Positions 7,052-14,232 are shown, counted from the first letter of the stretch. The stretch: DNA of 15,043 nucleotides from CAZNYG01 sp964577205 (GCA_964577205.1 CAZNYG010000051.1:1-15043); one strand, 5' to 3'. Notes: generated by a model not told the origin, from the letters alone. Numbers and translations: made by a program.

Positions 7052-7063
7052 TGACAGCTGTCA
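7052..7063. repeat. Perfect 12-bp palindrome after fliP
   Basis: TGACAGCTGTCA begins immediately after the fliP stop codon. Its second half leads into GTCAGCAC (7060-7067), an 8-mer that recurs in two other spacers of this cluster. The function is unknown; it could be an operator or an element end. Confidence 0.45.
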
Positions 7064-7107
7064 GCACCGGGGCTGCGAACGTCATCATATTTATACTCTC
7101 GTCCTGG

Positions 7108-7130
7108 CCTTCTCCCCAAATGGGAGAAGG
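7108..7130. repeat. Hairpin in the fliP-fliQ spacer
   Basis: CCTTCTCCC (7108-7116) and GGGAGAAGG (7122-7130) form a perfect 9-bp stem with a 5-nt loop. No T-run follows on either strand, so it is not a classical terminator. It looks like a small dispersed palindromic repeat or an RNA structure between fliP and fliQ. Confidence 0.65.
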
Positions 7131-7191
7131 AATCATATGCGCAACATCGTTTATCAAGTTGTTGACTCTGCTGAAAGCTCTGGAGTAATAC

Positions 7192-7461
7192 ATGACTTCC
7201 CACATGGCTTTGTCTCTCGTCCAGGACGCGCTCTGGCAGGCGCTTTTGATCTCCGCGCCGCTGCTCATACTGACGCTTATCGCCGGCCTTGCCATAAGCG
7301 TGTTCCAGGCGGTCACGCAGATCCACGAGATGACGATGACTTTCGTTCCCAAGATACTGGCAGTCGCGGCCGCGTTGATCATTTTCGGCCACTGGATGCT
7401 GCGCACGCTTGTCAATTACACGTCCGGCCTTTTCATAAAATTCCCGGACTTCATCAAATAA
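7192..7461 (+). CDS. fliQ: Flagellar type III export gate protein FliQ
   Basis: An 89-residue protein with two transmembrane helices (about 15-38 and 50-72), the usual size and topology. Diagnostic motifs are LLISAPLLILTLIAGLAISVFQAVTQI, HEMTMTFVPKILAVAAALI and FGHWML. FliQ packs around FliP/FliR in the export gate. ATG 7192 has GGAG at 7182-7185 with a 6-nt spacer. It is separated from fliP and fliR by hairpin-containing spacers, whereas these genes commonly abut. Confidence 0.96.
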   Translation: MTSHMALSLVQDALWQALLISAPLLILTLIAGLAISVFQAVTQIHEMTMTFVPKILAVAAALIIFGHWMLRTLVNYTSGLFIKFPDFIK

Positions 7462-7464
7462 TGA

Positions 7465-7503
7465 CGCGGGATTTCAAAACGTCAGCACGGGCTGAAACCC
7501 GCG
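7465..7503. repeat. Inverted repeat in the fliQ-fliR spacer
   Basis: CGCGGGATTTCA (7465-7476) pairs with TGAAACCCGCG (7493-7503). The stem has 11 bp with one bulged A (7471) and a 16-nt loop that contains GTCAGCAC (7481-7488). It starts 4 bp after the fliQ stop and has no T-run. It resembles GC-rich 'GCGGGTTTCA' dispersed repeats seen in intergenic DNA of some uncultivated bacteria, which is a resemblance only. Confidence 0.55.
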
Positions 7504-7582
7504 CCTACCACGGCAAAGCCAGGGTGTTTGTCATTCGTTATCCGGTGTCCAGCATCCAGTATCTTGTGTCCCGGTGTCGATC

Positions 7583-8368
7583 ATGTTTAACTTAGTCGAT
7601 TTTTTCACAAGCCAGCTGTATCACTTCCTCCTGGTGCTGGTGCGCGTCAGCGGCATATTTCTCTTCGATCCGTTCTATGGCAGCAGGCTCATAAATACGC
7701 GGACGAAATTTGTCATGGTCGTCATGTTCTCGTTCGCTGTTTTTCCGATGGTGAGCGGCAACGTCAGGGTTCCGGTAGAACCGGTCGGTTACGCGCAGGC
7801 CGTATTCGGAGAACTCTTTATCGGCATGGCTCTCGGATTACTGGTAAGCATGGTCTTCGCGGGGGTGGAGTTCGGCGGCCAGATCATCGGGTTCAACATG
7901 GGGCTTGCCATCGCGAACGTGTACGATCCCGTCAGCGGCGACCAGGTCACGGTCATATCGCAGCTGAACTACATGCTTGCCCTGATCCTTTTCCTGACGG
8001 TGAACGGGCATTACTGGATCATTGAGGCGCTTTGCCGCAGCTTTGAATTGACGGCCCGCGCGCCGGCGCATATGTCGGGCCAGTTCATCGAGTACCTGAT
8101 GCGCCTGAGCGGCGACATGTTCATCATCGCGGTGAAGATAGCCGCGCCGATCACCGTAGCTCTCATGCTGGTGAACACGGCGCTCGGCATACTCGCGAGG
8201 ACCATGCCGCAGATGAATGTGTTCATCGTGGGGTTCCCGCTCCAGATCGGCGTCGGGTTCATAACGCTGTCATTGTCGCTCCCTCTGTTCTCCCATGTCC
8301 TCGGCAAGATGTTCGCCGTCATGCACCGGGACATGTATGTGATACTTAACGCGCTGACGTCCCGGTGA
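7583..8368 (+). CDS. fliR: Flagellar type III export gate protein FliR
   Basis: A polytopic inner-membrane protein of 261 residues from ATG 7583; the in-frame GTG at 7574 would add three. About six hydrophobic helices are visible. Family motifs are FLLVLVRVSGIFLFDPFYG, FGELFIGMALGLLVSMVF, GVEFGGQIIGFNMGLAIANVYDP (usually G...G...G..A...DP), MPQMNVFIVGFPLQIGVGF and the closing LPLF. FliR completes the FliP5Q4R1-type gate. No good Shine-Dalgarno sequence is visible before either start. The upstream 45 bp is a repetitive run containing CCGGTGTC twice, so translation initiation may be weak or coupled. Confidence 0.94.
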   Translation: MFNLVDFFTSQLYHFLLVLVRVSGIFLFDPFYGSRLINTRTKFVMVVMFSFAVFPMVSGNVRVPVEPVGYAQAVFGELFIGMALGLLVSMVFAGVEFGGQIIGFNMGLAIANVYDPVSGDQVTVISQLNYMLALILFLTVNGHYWIIEALCRSFELTARAPAHMSGQFIEYLMRLSGDMFIIAVKIAAPITVALMLVNTALGILARTMPQMNVFIVGFPLQIGVGFITLSLSLPLFSHVLGKMFAVMHRDMYVILNALTSR

Positions 8369-8419
8369 TCTTCCGGCCGCCGGCCGGGGAACGTCCGGCT
8401 TTCACTGAAGGAATGTCCC

Positions 8420-9490
8420 ATGGCTGAAGAATCGTCGCAGCAGCGAACAGAAAAAGCAACCCCCCGAAAAAAAGAGGAATCGCGCAAAAAGGGCGTCGTC
8501 GCCCGAAGCGTCGAGGTCAATTCGGCGTTCATACTCCTGGCGGGCACGTTTTTTCTGTACCTCGCCGGGCGGCAAATGTCCGGGAACCTGCATCGTTTCA
8601 GCGCGGAGATCTTTAACAGCATCGATACGTTCCATCTGACCGTGCAAAGCACCGGAACGCTCTTTTTCATGGTCATGCTGTTCATCGCGAAGACGCTCGG
8701 GCCGCTGATACTGATCATTTTCATCATAGGGTTCGCGGTCAGCGCCTCGCAGGTGGGGCTGGTTTTTTCCACCGAGTCGCTGACGCCGCAGCTGAACAGG
8801 ATCAGTCCGGTTTCAGGCATGCAGCGGTTGTTCTCCGGCAAGTCCATGATGGAACTGGTCAAGTCGCTGATCAAGATGATCGTGATCGGGTACATCGGTT
8901 ACAGCGTGATCGCGAAAGTGTTCGATAAATTCGTGCCGCTCGTGGACGCCAGCGTTCCGGACATGGCCGCTTTCATGAGCTCTGCGATGTTCACGCTGCT
9001 GTTCAAATGCATCGCGGCCCTCGTCATCATAGCCGTTCTGGATTACGGATACGAACGCTGGTCGTATAACAAACAGGTGATGATGACGAAGCAGGAACTG
9101 AAGGAAGAAATGAAACAATCCGACGGGAACCCTCAGATAAAATCGCGCATCCGTTCCGTGCAGCAGCAGCTGGCGCGCAACCGCATGATGGCGAAGGTTC
9201 CCACCGCCGACGTGGTGATCACCAACCCGACGCATTACGCGGTCGCCCTCAAATATACGCCGGGCGAAATGAGCGCGCCGGAAGTGCTGGCTAAAGGCGC
9301 GAACCTGATAGCGTTGAAGATCATCGAGATCGCACGGGAGAACAAAGTGCCGGTCGTGGAGAATAAGCCGCTGGCGCAGTCGTTGTACAAGTCGGTCGAT
9401 ATAGGCAAACAGATACCGGAAAACCTTTATAAGGCCGTCGCGGAAGTCCTCGCGTACGTTTTCGGCCTCAAAAAAAGGAAAGCCATATAG
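8420..9490 (+). CDS. flhB: Flagellar export substrate-specificity switch protein FlhB
   Basis: A 356-residue protein. The basic N-terminus (TEKATPRKKEESRKKG at about 10-25) is characteristic. Four transmembrane segments follow (roughly 35-53, 80-107, 145-163, 184-205). The cytoplasmic domain carries the autocleavage motif NPTH at 269-272; cleavage between Asn269 and Pro270 is known in the family to permit the change from rod/hook to filament export. Further signs are LKEEMKQSDGNPQIKSRIR and VVENKPLAQSLYKSVDIGKQIPE. ATG 8420 is supported by AAGGA at 8408-8412. It lies 51 bp after fliR; the spacer has a GC-rich GGCC-based palindromic tract (8371-8391). The gene appears intact. Confidence 0.97.
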   Translation: MAEESSQQRTEKATPRKKEESRKKGVVARSVEVNSAFILLAGTFFLYLAGRQMSGNLHRFSAEIFNSIDTFHLTVQSTGTLFFMVMLFIAKTLGPLILIIFIIGFAVSASQVGLVFSTESLTPQLNRISPVSGMQRLFSGKSMMELVKSLIKMIVIGYIGYSVIAKVFDKFVPLVDASVPDMAAFMSSAMFTLLFKCIAALVIIAVLDYGYERWSYNKQVMMTKQELKEEMKQSDGNPQIKSRIRSVQQQLARNRMMAKVPTADVVITNPTHYAVALKYTPGEMSAPEVLAKGANLIALKIIEIARENKVPVVENKPLAQSLYKSVDIGKQIPENLYKAVAEVLAYVFGLKKRKAI

Positions 9491-9495
9491 TTTTT

Positions 9496-9525
9496 ACAGG
9501 ATGTTTGGCTTTGCCCTGTTTTTTT
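9496..9525 (+). terminator. Possible rho-independent terminator after flhB
   Basis: ACAGG (9496-9500) and CCTGT (9515-9519) can pair around a 14-nt loop that includes a small GGC-TTT-GCC hairpin. Seven Ts follow (9519-9525). The stem is short, so efficiency is uncertain. It begins 6 nt after the flhB stop. Confidence 0.45.
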
Positions 9526-9526
9526 C

Positions 9527-9546
9527 GCGCGCGCTCCGGCGCGCGC
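9527..9546. repeat. GC-only 8-bp hairpin with UCCG tetraloop, flhB-flhA spacer
   Basis: GCGCGCGC, then TCCG, then GCGCGCGC. As RNA this is an 8-bp all-GC stem closed by C-UCCG-G, an UNCG-type stable tetraloop. It follows the T-run of the preceding terminator candidate directly. Confidence 0.6.
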
Positions 9547-9550
9547 TTGC

Positions 9551-9568
9551 AAAAAGCCCCGGCTTTTT
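9551..9568. terminator. Bidirectional-looking A-stem-T hairpin before flhA
   Basis: AAAAAGCCCCGGCTTTTT is a perfect 18-nt palindrome. It gives a short GC core with A/T flanks on both sides, so it could act on either strand. The stem has few GC pairs, which makes termination uncertain. Confidence 0.4.
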
Positions 9569-9619
9569 GAGGATTTTTGTTGTAATCGCCTGCGGAATTG
9601 AGTACAATAAGAGGCAATA

Positions 9620-11737
9620 ATGGCTGTTAAGACCGCACAACAACCCGCGCCATCGAATCCCATCGGAGCTTTGATGCGCAATGCCGACGGCCTGATGGCT
9701 TTCGGGATCATCGGGGTCCTTATCCTGATGATCATCCCCATACCGACCGGTTTTCTCAGCCTGCTTCTCGTCCTGAACATTTCCATATCGGTGATCGTCC
9801 TTCTGGTAAGCATGTACATCCAGAACGCTCTCGAGTTCTCCACGTTCCCCTCGCTCCTTCTCATGCTTACCATATTCCGGCTCGCGCTGGCGGTCGCGTC
9901 CACCAAGCTGATCCTTCTTCAGGCGGATGCGGGCTCCATCATCACCGCCTTCGGGCAGGTGGTGGTGAGAGGCAACGCGGTCGTCGGTTTCATCATATTC
10001 ATAATCCTTGTCATCGTACAGTTCATTGTCATCACGAAGGGCGCGGAACGCATCTCCGAAGTGGCGGCGCGGTTCATACTCGACGCCATGCCCGGAAAAC
10101 AGATGGGCATCGACGCCGACCTTAACGCCGGCATCATCGGCGAAAAAGAAGCGCAGCACCGCCGCGAGGTGATCCGGCAGGAAGCGGATTTCTACGGCGC
10201 CATGGACGGAGCCAGCAAGTTCGTCCGCGGCGATGCCATCGCGTCCATCATCATAGTGGCCATTAATATCATCGGCGGCATCATCGTCGGCTTCATGCAG
10301 GGCAAGATGGACTGGATGGACATCCTCAAGACCTACACCATCCTGACCATCGGCGACGGCCTAGTCACCCAGATCCCGGCTCTTTTCATCTCCACGGCTT
10401 CCGCCGTCATCGTGACGCGCGCGGTATCCCGCGGCGAGAACCTCGGCAACGATATCGCGGGCCAGCTGTTCAATTATCCCAAGGCGCTGCAGATCGCCGC
10501 GGGCGCCCTGCTGCTGTTCGGCGTTTCGGGTTTTTTCACCGGGCTGCCGGCCGTTCCATTCCTTGCCATAGCCGCGATGATGGGCGCGATCGTATATTCG
10601 CTCAAGCAGAAAAAGAACGCGGAGGAGAAAGCGGCCGCGGATGTCACGGCGAAAAAGGAAGCGTCAGCCAAAGAAGGGCCCCGGGTACCTGAAGACGTTA
10701 CGCCGCTTCTCTCGGTCGACACGCTCGAGCTGGAGATCGGGTACAGCCTCATCCATCTCGCGGATAAAGCGCATGGCGGCGAACTGCTCGACCGTATCAC
10801 GATGGTGCGGCGGCAATGCACGCAGGAACTCGGCATGGCCGTCCCTCCCGTTCGCATCCGTGACAACGTCACGCTGCCGCTCAGCAGTTACGTCATCAAG
10901 ATCAAGGGGATCGCCGTCGCCCGGGGCGAGGTCATGGTCAACCATTTCCTGGCCATCAACCCGGGAAAGAACACCGCCCCTCTCAACGGCATAGCGGCGA
11001 CGGACCCCGCGTTCGGCCTGCCCGCGTACTGGATCAGCGACGCTCAGCGCGGCGACGCCGAGATGAACGATTACACGGTCATCGATTCGGCTTCGGTAAT
11101 CGTCACGCACCTGACCGAAGTCCTGCGCGCCCACGCGCACGAACTGCTCGGGCGGCAGGATGTCCAGACGCTGATCAACATGATAAAGGAAAAGGGATAC
11201 TCCGCGGTAGTGGATGAACTGGTGCCAAACCTCCTCAACATCGGCGGCATACAAAAAGTCCTGCAGAACCTTCTCAGGGAACGGGTCGCGATCCGCGACC
11301 TCGTCACCATCCTGGAGACGCTGGCCGATCAGGCGGCGTTTACCAAGGACACGGAAGTGCTTACCGAATACGTCCGCCACGCGCTGGCGCGCCAGATCTC
11401 CAAACAGTACCAGGGCGACGACGACACTCTTTACGCCATGACCATGGACCCGCGGCTGGAAAAAATGCTTTCGGATTCGGTGCAGCGTTCGGATCGCGGC
11501 GCTTTCATCAACATGGATCCCTCGGCCGCCCGAAAGCTGTTCGATTCGATAGCGCAAAAAGCCGAGAAAGCGGCCACGGGGAACTATCAGCCTCTGGTTA
11601 TCTGTTCCGCGAACATCCGGCTCTATTTCAAGAAATTCATAGAACAGTTCGTGCCGAACCTCGTTGTGCTTTCGTACAGCGAGATAGTGCCAAGCATCAA
11701 GGTGAAACCGATCGGCATGATCAGCATGGACGTTTAG
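9620..11737 (+). CDS. flhA: Flagellar type III export protein FlhA
   Basis: A 705-residue protein, about the usual length. The N-terminal half (about 25-330) contains roughly eight transmembrane helices and the FHIPEP signature: FSTFPSLLLMLTIFRLALAVASTKLIL. The FHIPEP loop shows AGIIGEKEAQHRREVIRQEADFYGAMDGASKFVRGDAIA. A charged Lys/Ala/Glu linker (about 332-355) leads to the cytoplasmic domain that forms the nonameric ring docking chaperone-substrate complexes, with VVDELVPNLLNIGGIQKVLQNLLRE and a C-terminal LSYSEIVPSIKVKPIGMI. ATG 9620 is preceded by AAGAGG (9609-9614) with a 5-nt spacer. The gene is set off from flhB by 129 bp with terminator-like hairpins, so it may not depend wholly on read-through. 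It appears intact. Confidence 0.98.
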   Translation: MAVKTAQQPAPSNPIGALMRNADGLMAFGIIGVLILMIIPIPTGFLSLLLVLNISISVIVLLVSMYIQNALEFSTFPSLLLMLTIFRLALAVASTKLILLQADAGSIITAFGQVVVRGNAVVGFIIFIILVIVQFIVITKGAERISEVAARFILDAMPGKQMGIDADLNAGIIGEKEAQHRREVIRQEADFYGAMDGASKFVRGDAIASIIIVAINIIGGIIVGFMQGKMDWMDILKTYTILTIGDGLVTQIPALFISTASAVIVTRAVSRGENLGNDIAGQLFNYPKALQIAAGALLLFGVSGFFTGLPAVPFLAIAAMMGAIVYSLKQKKNAEEKAAADVTAKKEASAKEGPRVPEDVTPLLSVDTLELEIGYSLIHLADKAHGGELLDRITMVRRQCTQELGMAVPPVRIRDNVTLPLSSYVIKIKGIAVARGEVMVNHFLAINPGKNTAPLNGIAATDPAFGLPAYWISDAQRGDAEMNDYTVIDSASVIVTHLTEVLRAHAHELLGRQDVQTLINMIKEKGYSAVVDELVPNLLNIGGIQKVLQNLLRERVAIRDLVTILETLADQAAFTKDTEVLTEYVRHALARQISKQYQGDDDTLYAMTMDPRLEKMLSDSVQRSDRGAFINMDPSAARKLFDSIAQKAEKAATGNYQPLVICSANIRLYFKKFIEQFVPNLVVLSYSEIVPSIKVKPIGMISMDV

Positions 11738-11752
11738 AGACAGTAGAAGTCA

Positions 11753-11774
11753 GTGCAGAGAAAGTGCAGAGAAA
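11753..11774 (+). repeat. Two 11-bp tandem repeats in the flhA-flhF spacer
   Basis: GTGCAGAGAAA occurs at 11753-11763 and again at 11764-11774, followed by a GTG start of a third copy. It lies 15 bp after the flhA stop. Confidence 0.7.
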
Positions 11775-11792
11775 GTGTGGGGAACCGTGTAG

Positions 11793-11813
11793 GGGCAGGT
11801 CTTGCGCCTGCCC
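11793..11813. repeat. Hairpin abutting the flhF ribosome binding site
   Basis: GGGCAGG (11793-11799) and CCTGCCC (11807-11813) form a perfect 7-bp stem with a 7-nt loop. The next bases, GGAA (11814-11817), are the only Shine-Dalgarno-like sequence before flhF ATG 11823. The 'GTAGGGGCAGG...CCTGCCC' form resembles dispersed intergenic repeats of some uncultivated bacteria, by general recollection only. Confidence 0.6.
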
Positions 11814-11822
11814 GGAACTGAT

Positions 11823-13064
11823 ATGAAAATAAAAACCTTTGAAGCGCCGTCTCTCGAAGAAGCTTATCAGCGGATCAGGCAGGAATTGGACGGGTATTCC
11901 ACGTCGGTCCTGTCCACCCGGACCCTGGCCAAAGGCGGGATCATGGGGCTGTTCACCAGGCCCGTGGTGCAGGTGACCGTCGCTGTCGACGAAACTTCGC
12001 CAGTCGCCGCCGCGGCTTTGTCCGTTCCTGTTCCCGTCAAGGATCCCGATCCCGCCGTGCCTCCCGTCCCCGTCCAGGAGGAAGGACCGGAAGAAGAAGA
12101 AAGCGATCCTCAGCCGAAGACCCATTCTAACAGCCGGATGCGCCTGCCCCGCCCCGCTGAACGAAGCAAACGCGGGCGTTCACGGCTCAAAGACCAGCTG
12201 AGAACGGCTGAAAGTAAAACCCCGGATGATCTTGACATGGACAAGCTGAGGGCCGCTTCAAGCCGAGTCGCGCCGCAGGCCCTGATCGAACTTCATGGTT
12301 ATCTGCTGCGCCAGGAGGTCGACGAAGACCTCGCGGAATACATTGTGCGCACCATCGCCAAGCGGCTGGACGATCGGGACCTGAACAACAAAACGCTCGT
12401 CATGAAAGCGCTCGAAGAAAGTATCACGCGGATCATCAACGTGTCCGGCCCCATAGAACTGGTGGACAAAAACCTCAAGATCATCGCTTTCGTCGGCCCT
12501 ACCGGCGTGGGGAAAACGACCACGATCGCCAAGCTGGCCGCCGATTTCACTTTCCTTCAGAGAAAAAAAGTCACCCTCATCACGCTTGACACGTTCCGAA
12601 TCGCCGCGGTCGAACAGCTGCGGACCTACGCCAATATAATGAACATCCCCGTCGAAGTGGCGCACAATCCGCAGGAATTGAAGATCAAAGTGAAAGAACA
12701 CGCCGACTCCGACCTGATCATGATCGACACGCCCGGACGCAGCCCAAAGGACGACCTCTATATCTCGGAATTGAAGGGCTATATGGACGCCATCGCACCG
12801 GTGGAAGTACACCTCGTATTAAGCGCGGGCACGCGCCATCGCGAGATCTGCTCCATCGTTGAGAAGTACGGCCCGATCAATGCCGGCAGGCTGGTGCTCA
12901 CCAAGGTGGACGAAGTGTTCAAATTCGGGTCCATCATCAACATCAAGGATATGATCACCCTTCCTATATCCTACGTGACTAACGGACAGAACGTGCCGCG
13001 CGACATCGACGTCGCCGATGCGGCACGCCTTGCCCGTCTCGTGACTGGAAGAGGGGAAAATTGA
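11823..13064 (+). CDS. flhF: Flagellar biosynthesis SRP-type GTPase FlhF
   Basis: A 413-residue protein from ATG 11823; the in-frame TTG at 11802 lies inside a hairpin and is unlikely. The N-terminal B domain begins MKIKTFEAPSLEEAYQRIRQELD. A variable Pro/Glu/Arg-rich linker follows (about 60-130). The N and G domains show G1 GPTGVGKTTT (225-234), the DTFRIAAVEQLRTYA segment, G3 DTPGRS (302-307) and G4 TKVDE (360-364), then SYVTNGQNVPRDI. FlhF sets the site, and often the polarity, of flagellar assembly at the membrane and is regulated by the adjacent FlhG. The family Ser/Thr of the P-loop and all G motifs are present, so the enzyme should be active. Confidence 0.95.
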   Translation: MKIKTFEAPSLEEAYQRIRQELDGYSTSVLSTRTLAKGGIMGLFTRPVVQVTVAVDETSPVAAAALSVPVPVKDPDPAVPPVPVQEEGPEEEESDPQPKTHSNSRMRLPRPAERSKRGRSRLKDQLRTAESKTPDDLDMDKLRAASSRVAPQALIELHGYLLRQEVDEDLAEYIVRTIAKRLDDRDLNNKTLVMKALEESITRIINVSGPIELVDKNLKIIAFVGPTGVGKTTTIAKLAADFTFLQRKKVTLITLDTFRIAAVEQLRTYANIMNIPVEVAHNPQELKIKVKEHADSDLIMIDTPGRSPKDDLYISELKGYMDAIAPVEVHLVLSAGTRHREICSIVEKYGPINAGRLVLTKVDEVFKFGSIINIKDMITLPISYVTNGQNVPRDIDVADAARLARLVTGRGEN

Positions 13065-13090
13065 AAGATCAACCCGGGTTCTGATCTGCG

Positions 13091-13118
13091 GGCCGGCAGG
13101 CACGGACGCGTGCCGGCC
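13091..13118. repeat. Hairpin in the flhF-flhG spacer
   Basis: GGCCGGCA (13091-13098) and TGCCGGCC (13111-13118) are perfect reverse complements with a 12-nt loop. An alternative stem pairs GGCACG (13099-13104) with CGTGCC (13109-13114). There is no T-run. It lies between the flhF stop (13064) and the flhG ribosome binding site (13145). Confidence 0.6.
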
Positions 13119-13144
13119 ATGAGGGGCGGCAGACGGGACTTGAC

Positions 13145-13149
13145 GAGGA
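13145..13149 (+). promoter_or_regulatory. Ribosome binding site that decides the flhG start
   Basis: GAGGA abuts ATG 13150 with no spacer but lies 6 nt before the in-frame ATG at 13156. Normal spacing favours 13156, which shortens the protein by two residues. Confidence 0.55.
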
Positions 13150-13155
13150 ATGATT

Positions 13156-14062
13156 ATGTACGAACAGGATCAGGCGGACGAATTGAGACGATTGGCAACC
13201 CAGACCAAGAGCGAGCGGTTCCCCAATGCTAAGGCGCCCGCGCGCATCATCGCGGTCACCAGCGGGAAGGGCGGAGTCGGGAAATCCAATTTCGTGGCGA
13301 ACCTCGCCATGGCGCTGACCGACTACAACAAGAAAGTCATGATCATTGATGCCGACCTGGGACTGGCCAACATTGACGTGCTTCTCGGTATCCTTCCCAA
13401 GTACAACATCCAGCATGTGCTGACCGGGGCCAAGACCATTTCCGAGGTGGTGGTGACCGGCCCCAAAGGGATCAAGATCATTCCGGCGGCGTCCGGAGTG
13501 CGGGAGCTTGCCAACCTCAGTTTCGACCAGACGGAAGAGATCATCACCCGTTTCAACGAGCTTGACGACGACGTCGATGTCCTTCTGATCGACACGGGCG
13601 CCGGCCTTTCCTGGAACGTGCTCAGCTTCGTACTGGCGGCGCAGGAGATCATTATTGTCACCACGCCCGATCCCACCGCGATAACGGACGCGTACGCGAT
13701 GATAAAGGTCATAGCGAAGGAAACGGCCGGGAAAGACATGAGCGTGAAGCTCGTGGTGAACCAGGTCAATACCCAGAAGGAAGCGTCCGATATCGTGGAA
13801 AAGATCAACAACGTCGCGCATAAATTCCTGAACATCACCGTCGGGAATCTCGGGTATATCTACGCCGACGCCAACGTGGGCAAGGCGGTGAAACAGCAGA
13901 AGCCGTTCGTCACCACTTATCCGTATNNNNNNNNNNTCGCCTGCGACCAACTGCGTCAATATCATTGCCGCGCGCCTGTGCCGGAACAAAGAGGAATACC
14001 TGTCCGGCGCCAGCACCGAAAATTTTTTCCGCCGCATGGTGAGTTTGATACAACGACGTTAA
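13156..14062 (+). CDS. flhG: Flagellar number regulator FlhG (MinD-like ATPase), interrupted by a scaffold gap
   Basis: The protein starts with DQADELRRL (5-13), matching the FlhG N-terminal segment known to stimulate FlhF GTPase. The deviant Walker A SGKGGVGKS is at about 36-44. MIIDADLGLANIDVLLG and DVLLIDTGAGLS are the Walker A' and B-like motifs of the MinD/ParA class. Ten Ns (13927-13936) follow TTYPY. After the gap a clean frame starting at 13937 reads SPATNCVNIIAARLCRNKEEYL and ends in FFRRMVSLIQRR, a plausible amphipathic membrane-targeting helix, with TAA at 14060-14062. Family members read YP-x-SPA here, so the true gap may be zero and the product about 298 residues. Taking the Ns literally shifts the frame and gives a false C-terminus ending at 14091. 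FlhG limits flagellar number together with FlhF. Confidence 0.92.
13927..13936. other. Assembly gap (10 Ns) inside flhG
   Basis: A run of ten Ns. For flhG to stay in frame the true length must be a multiple of three, so ten is a placeholder. Joining the two sides directly reconstructs the family motif. Confidence 0.95.
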
Positions 14063-14065
14063 TAA

Positions 14066-14216
14066 CGGCGACTTGCAGACTGGCAGATTAGCAGACTGTC
14101 AGCACAGGCGAACAAACTACAATGCAAGGAAAATGCAAACAAGAGTGTGGTGTTGCCGTCCAGATTCGTTTCGCCGGTGCTGCAAGTCCGCACGTCTGAA
14201 AGTCTGAAAGTCGCCG
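14066..14216. repeat. 151-bp inverted-repeat element between flhG and fliA
   Basis: Left arm 14066-14112 and right arm 14170-14216 are reverse complements over 47 nt without gaps, with 37 of 47 positions matching by my count. The outer ends (CGGCGACTT) and inner ends (CAGCAC and GGCGAA) are the best conserved. A 57-nt centre (14113-14169) separates the arms. The element starts 3 bp after the flhG stop and fills nearly the whole 170-bp spacer. It has no coding potential I can support and looks like a MITE-like or REPIN-like element, or a long RNA hairpin. There are also short internal near-repeats (GCAGACT, GTCTGAAA twice). Confidence 0.7.
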
Positions 14217-14232
14217 TTGCCGTTATAAAAAT

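Noticed and set aside
7137..7595. + strand ORF overlapping fliQ
   Set aside because: It starts in the hairpin spacer and runs out of frame across fliQ; the product has no coherent domain, and fliQ has its own ribosome binding site.
9580..9608. TTGTAA - 17 bp - TACAAT as a promoter for flhA
   Set aside because: Box quality and spacing are fair, but the predicted start near 9615 would remove the flhA Shine-Dalgarno sequence (9609-9614). Not listed without transcript data.
10664..11557. Long antisense ORF inside flhA
   Set aside because: A by-product of GC-rich codon use opposite a strongly conserved gene; the product is Arg/Asp/Val-rich with no motif.
13937..14091. C-terminus of flhG obtained by reading the ten Ns literally
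   Set aside because: The resulting peptide is nonsense relative to the family, while the frame from 13937 gives the expected ending and stop at 14062.
14066..14216. CRISPR-like short repeats (GCAGACT, GTCTGAAA)
   Set aside because: The units are too short and irregular, with no spacers of constant length; they are explained as parts of a long inverted repeat.
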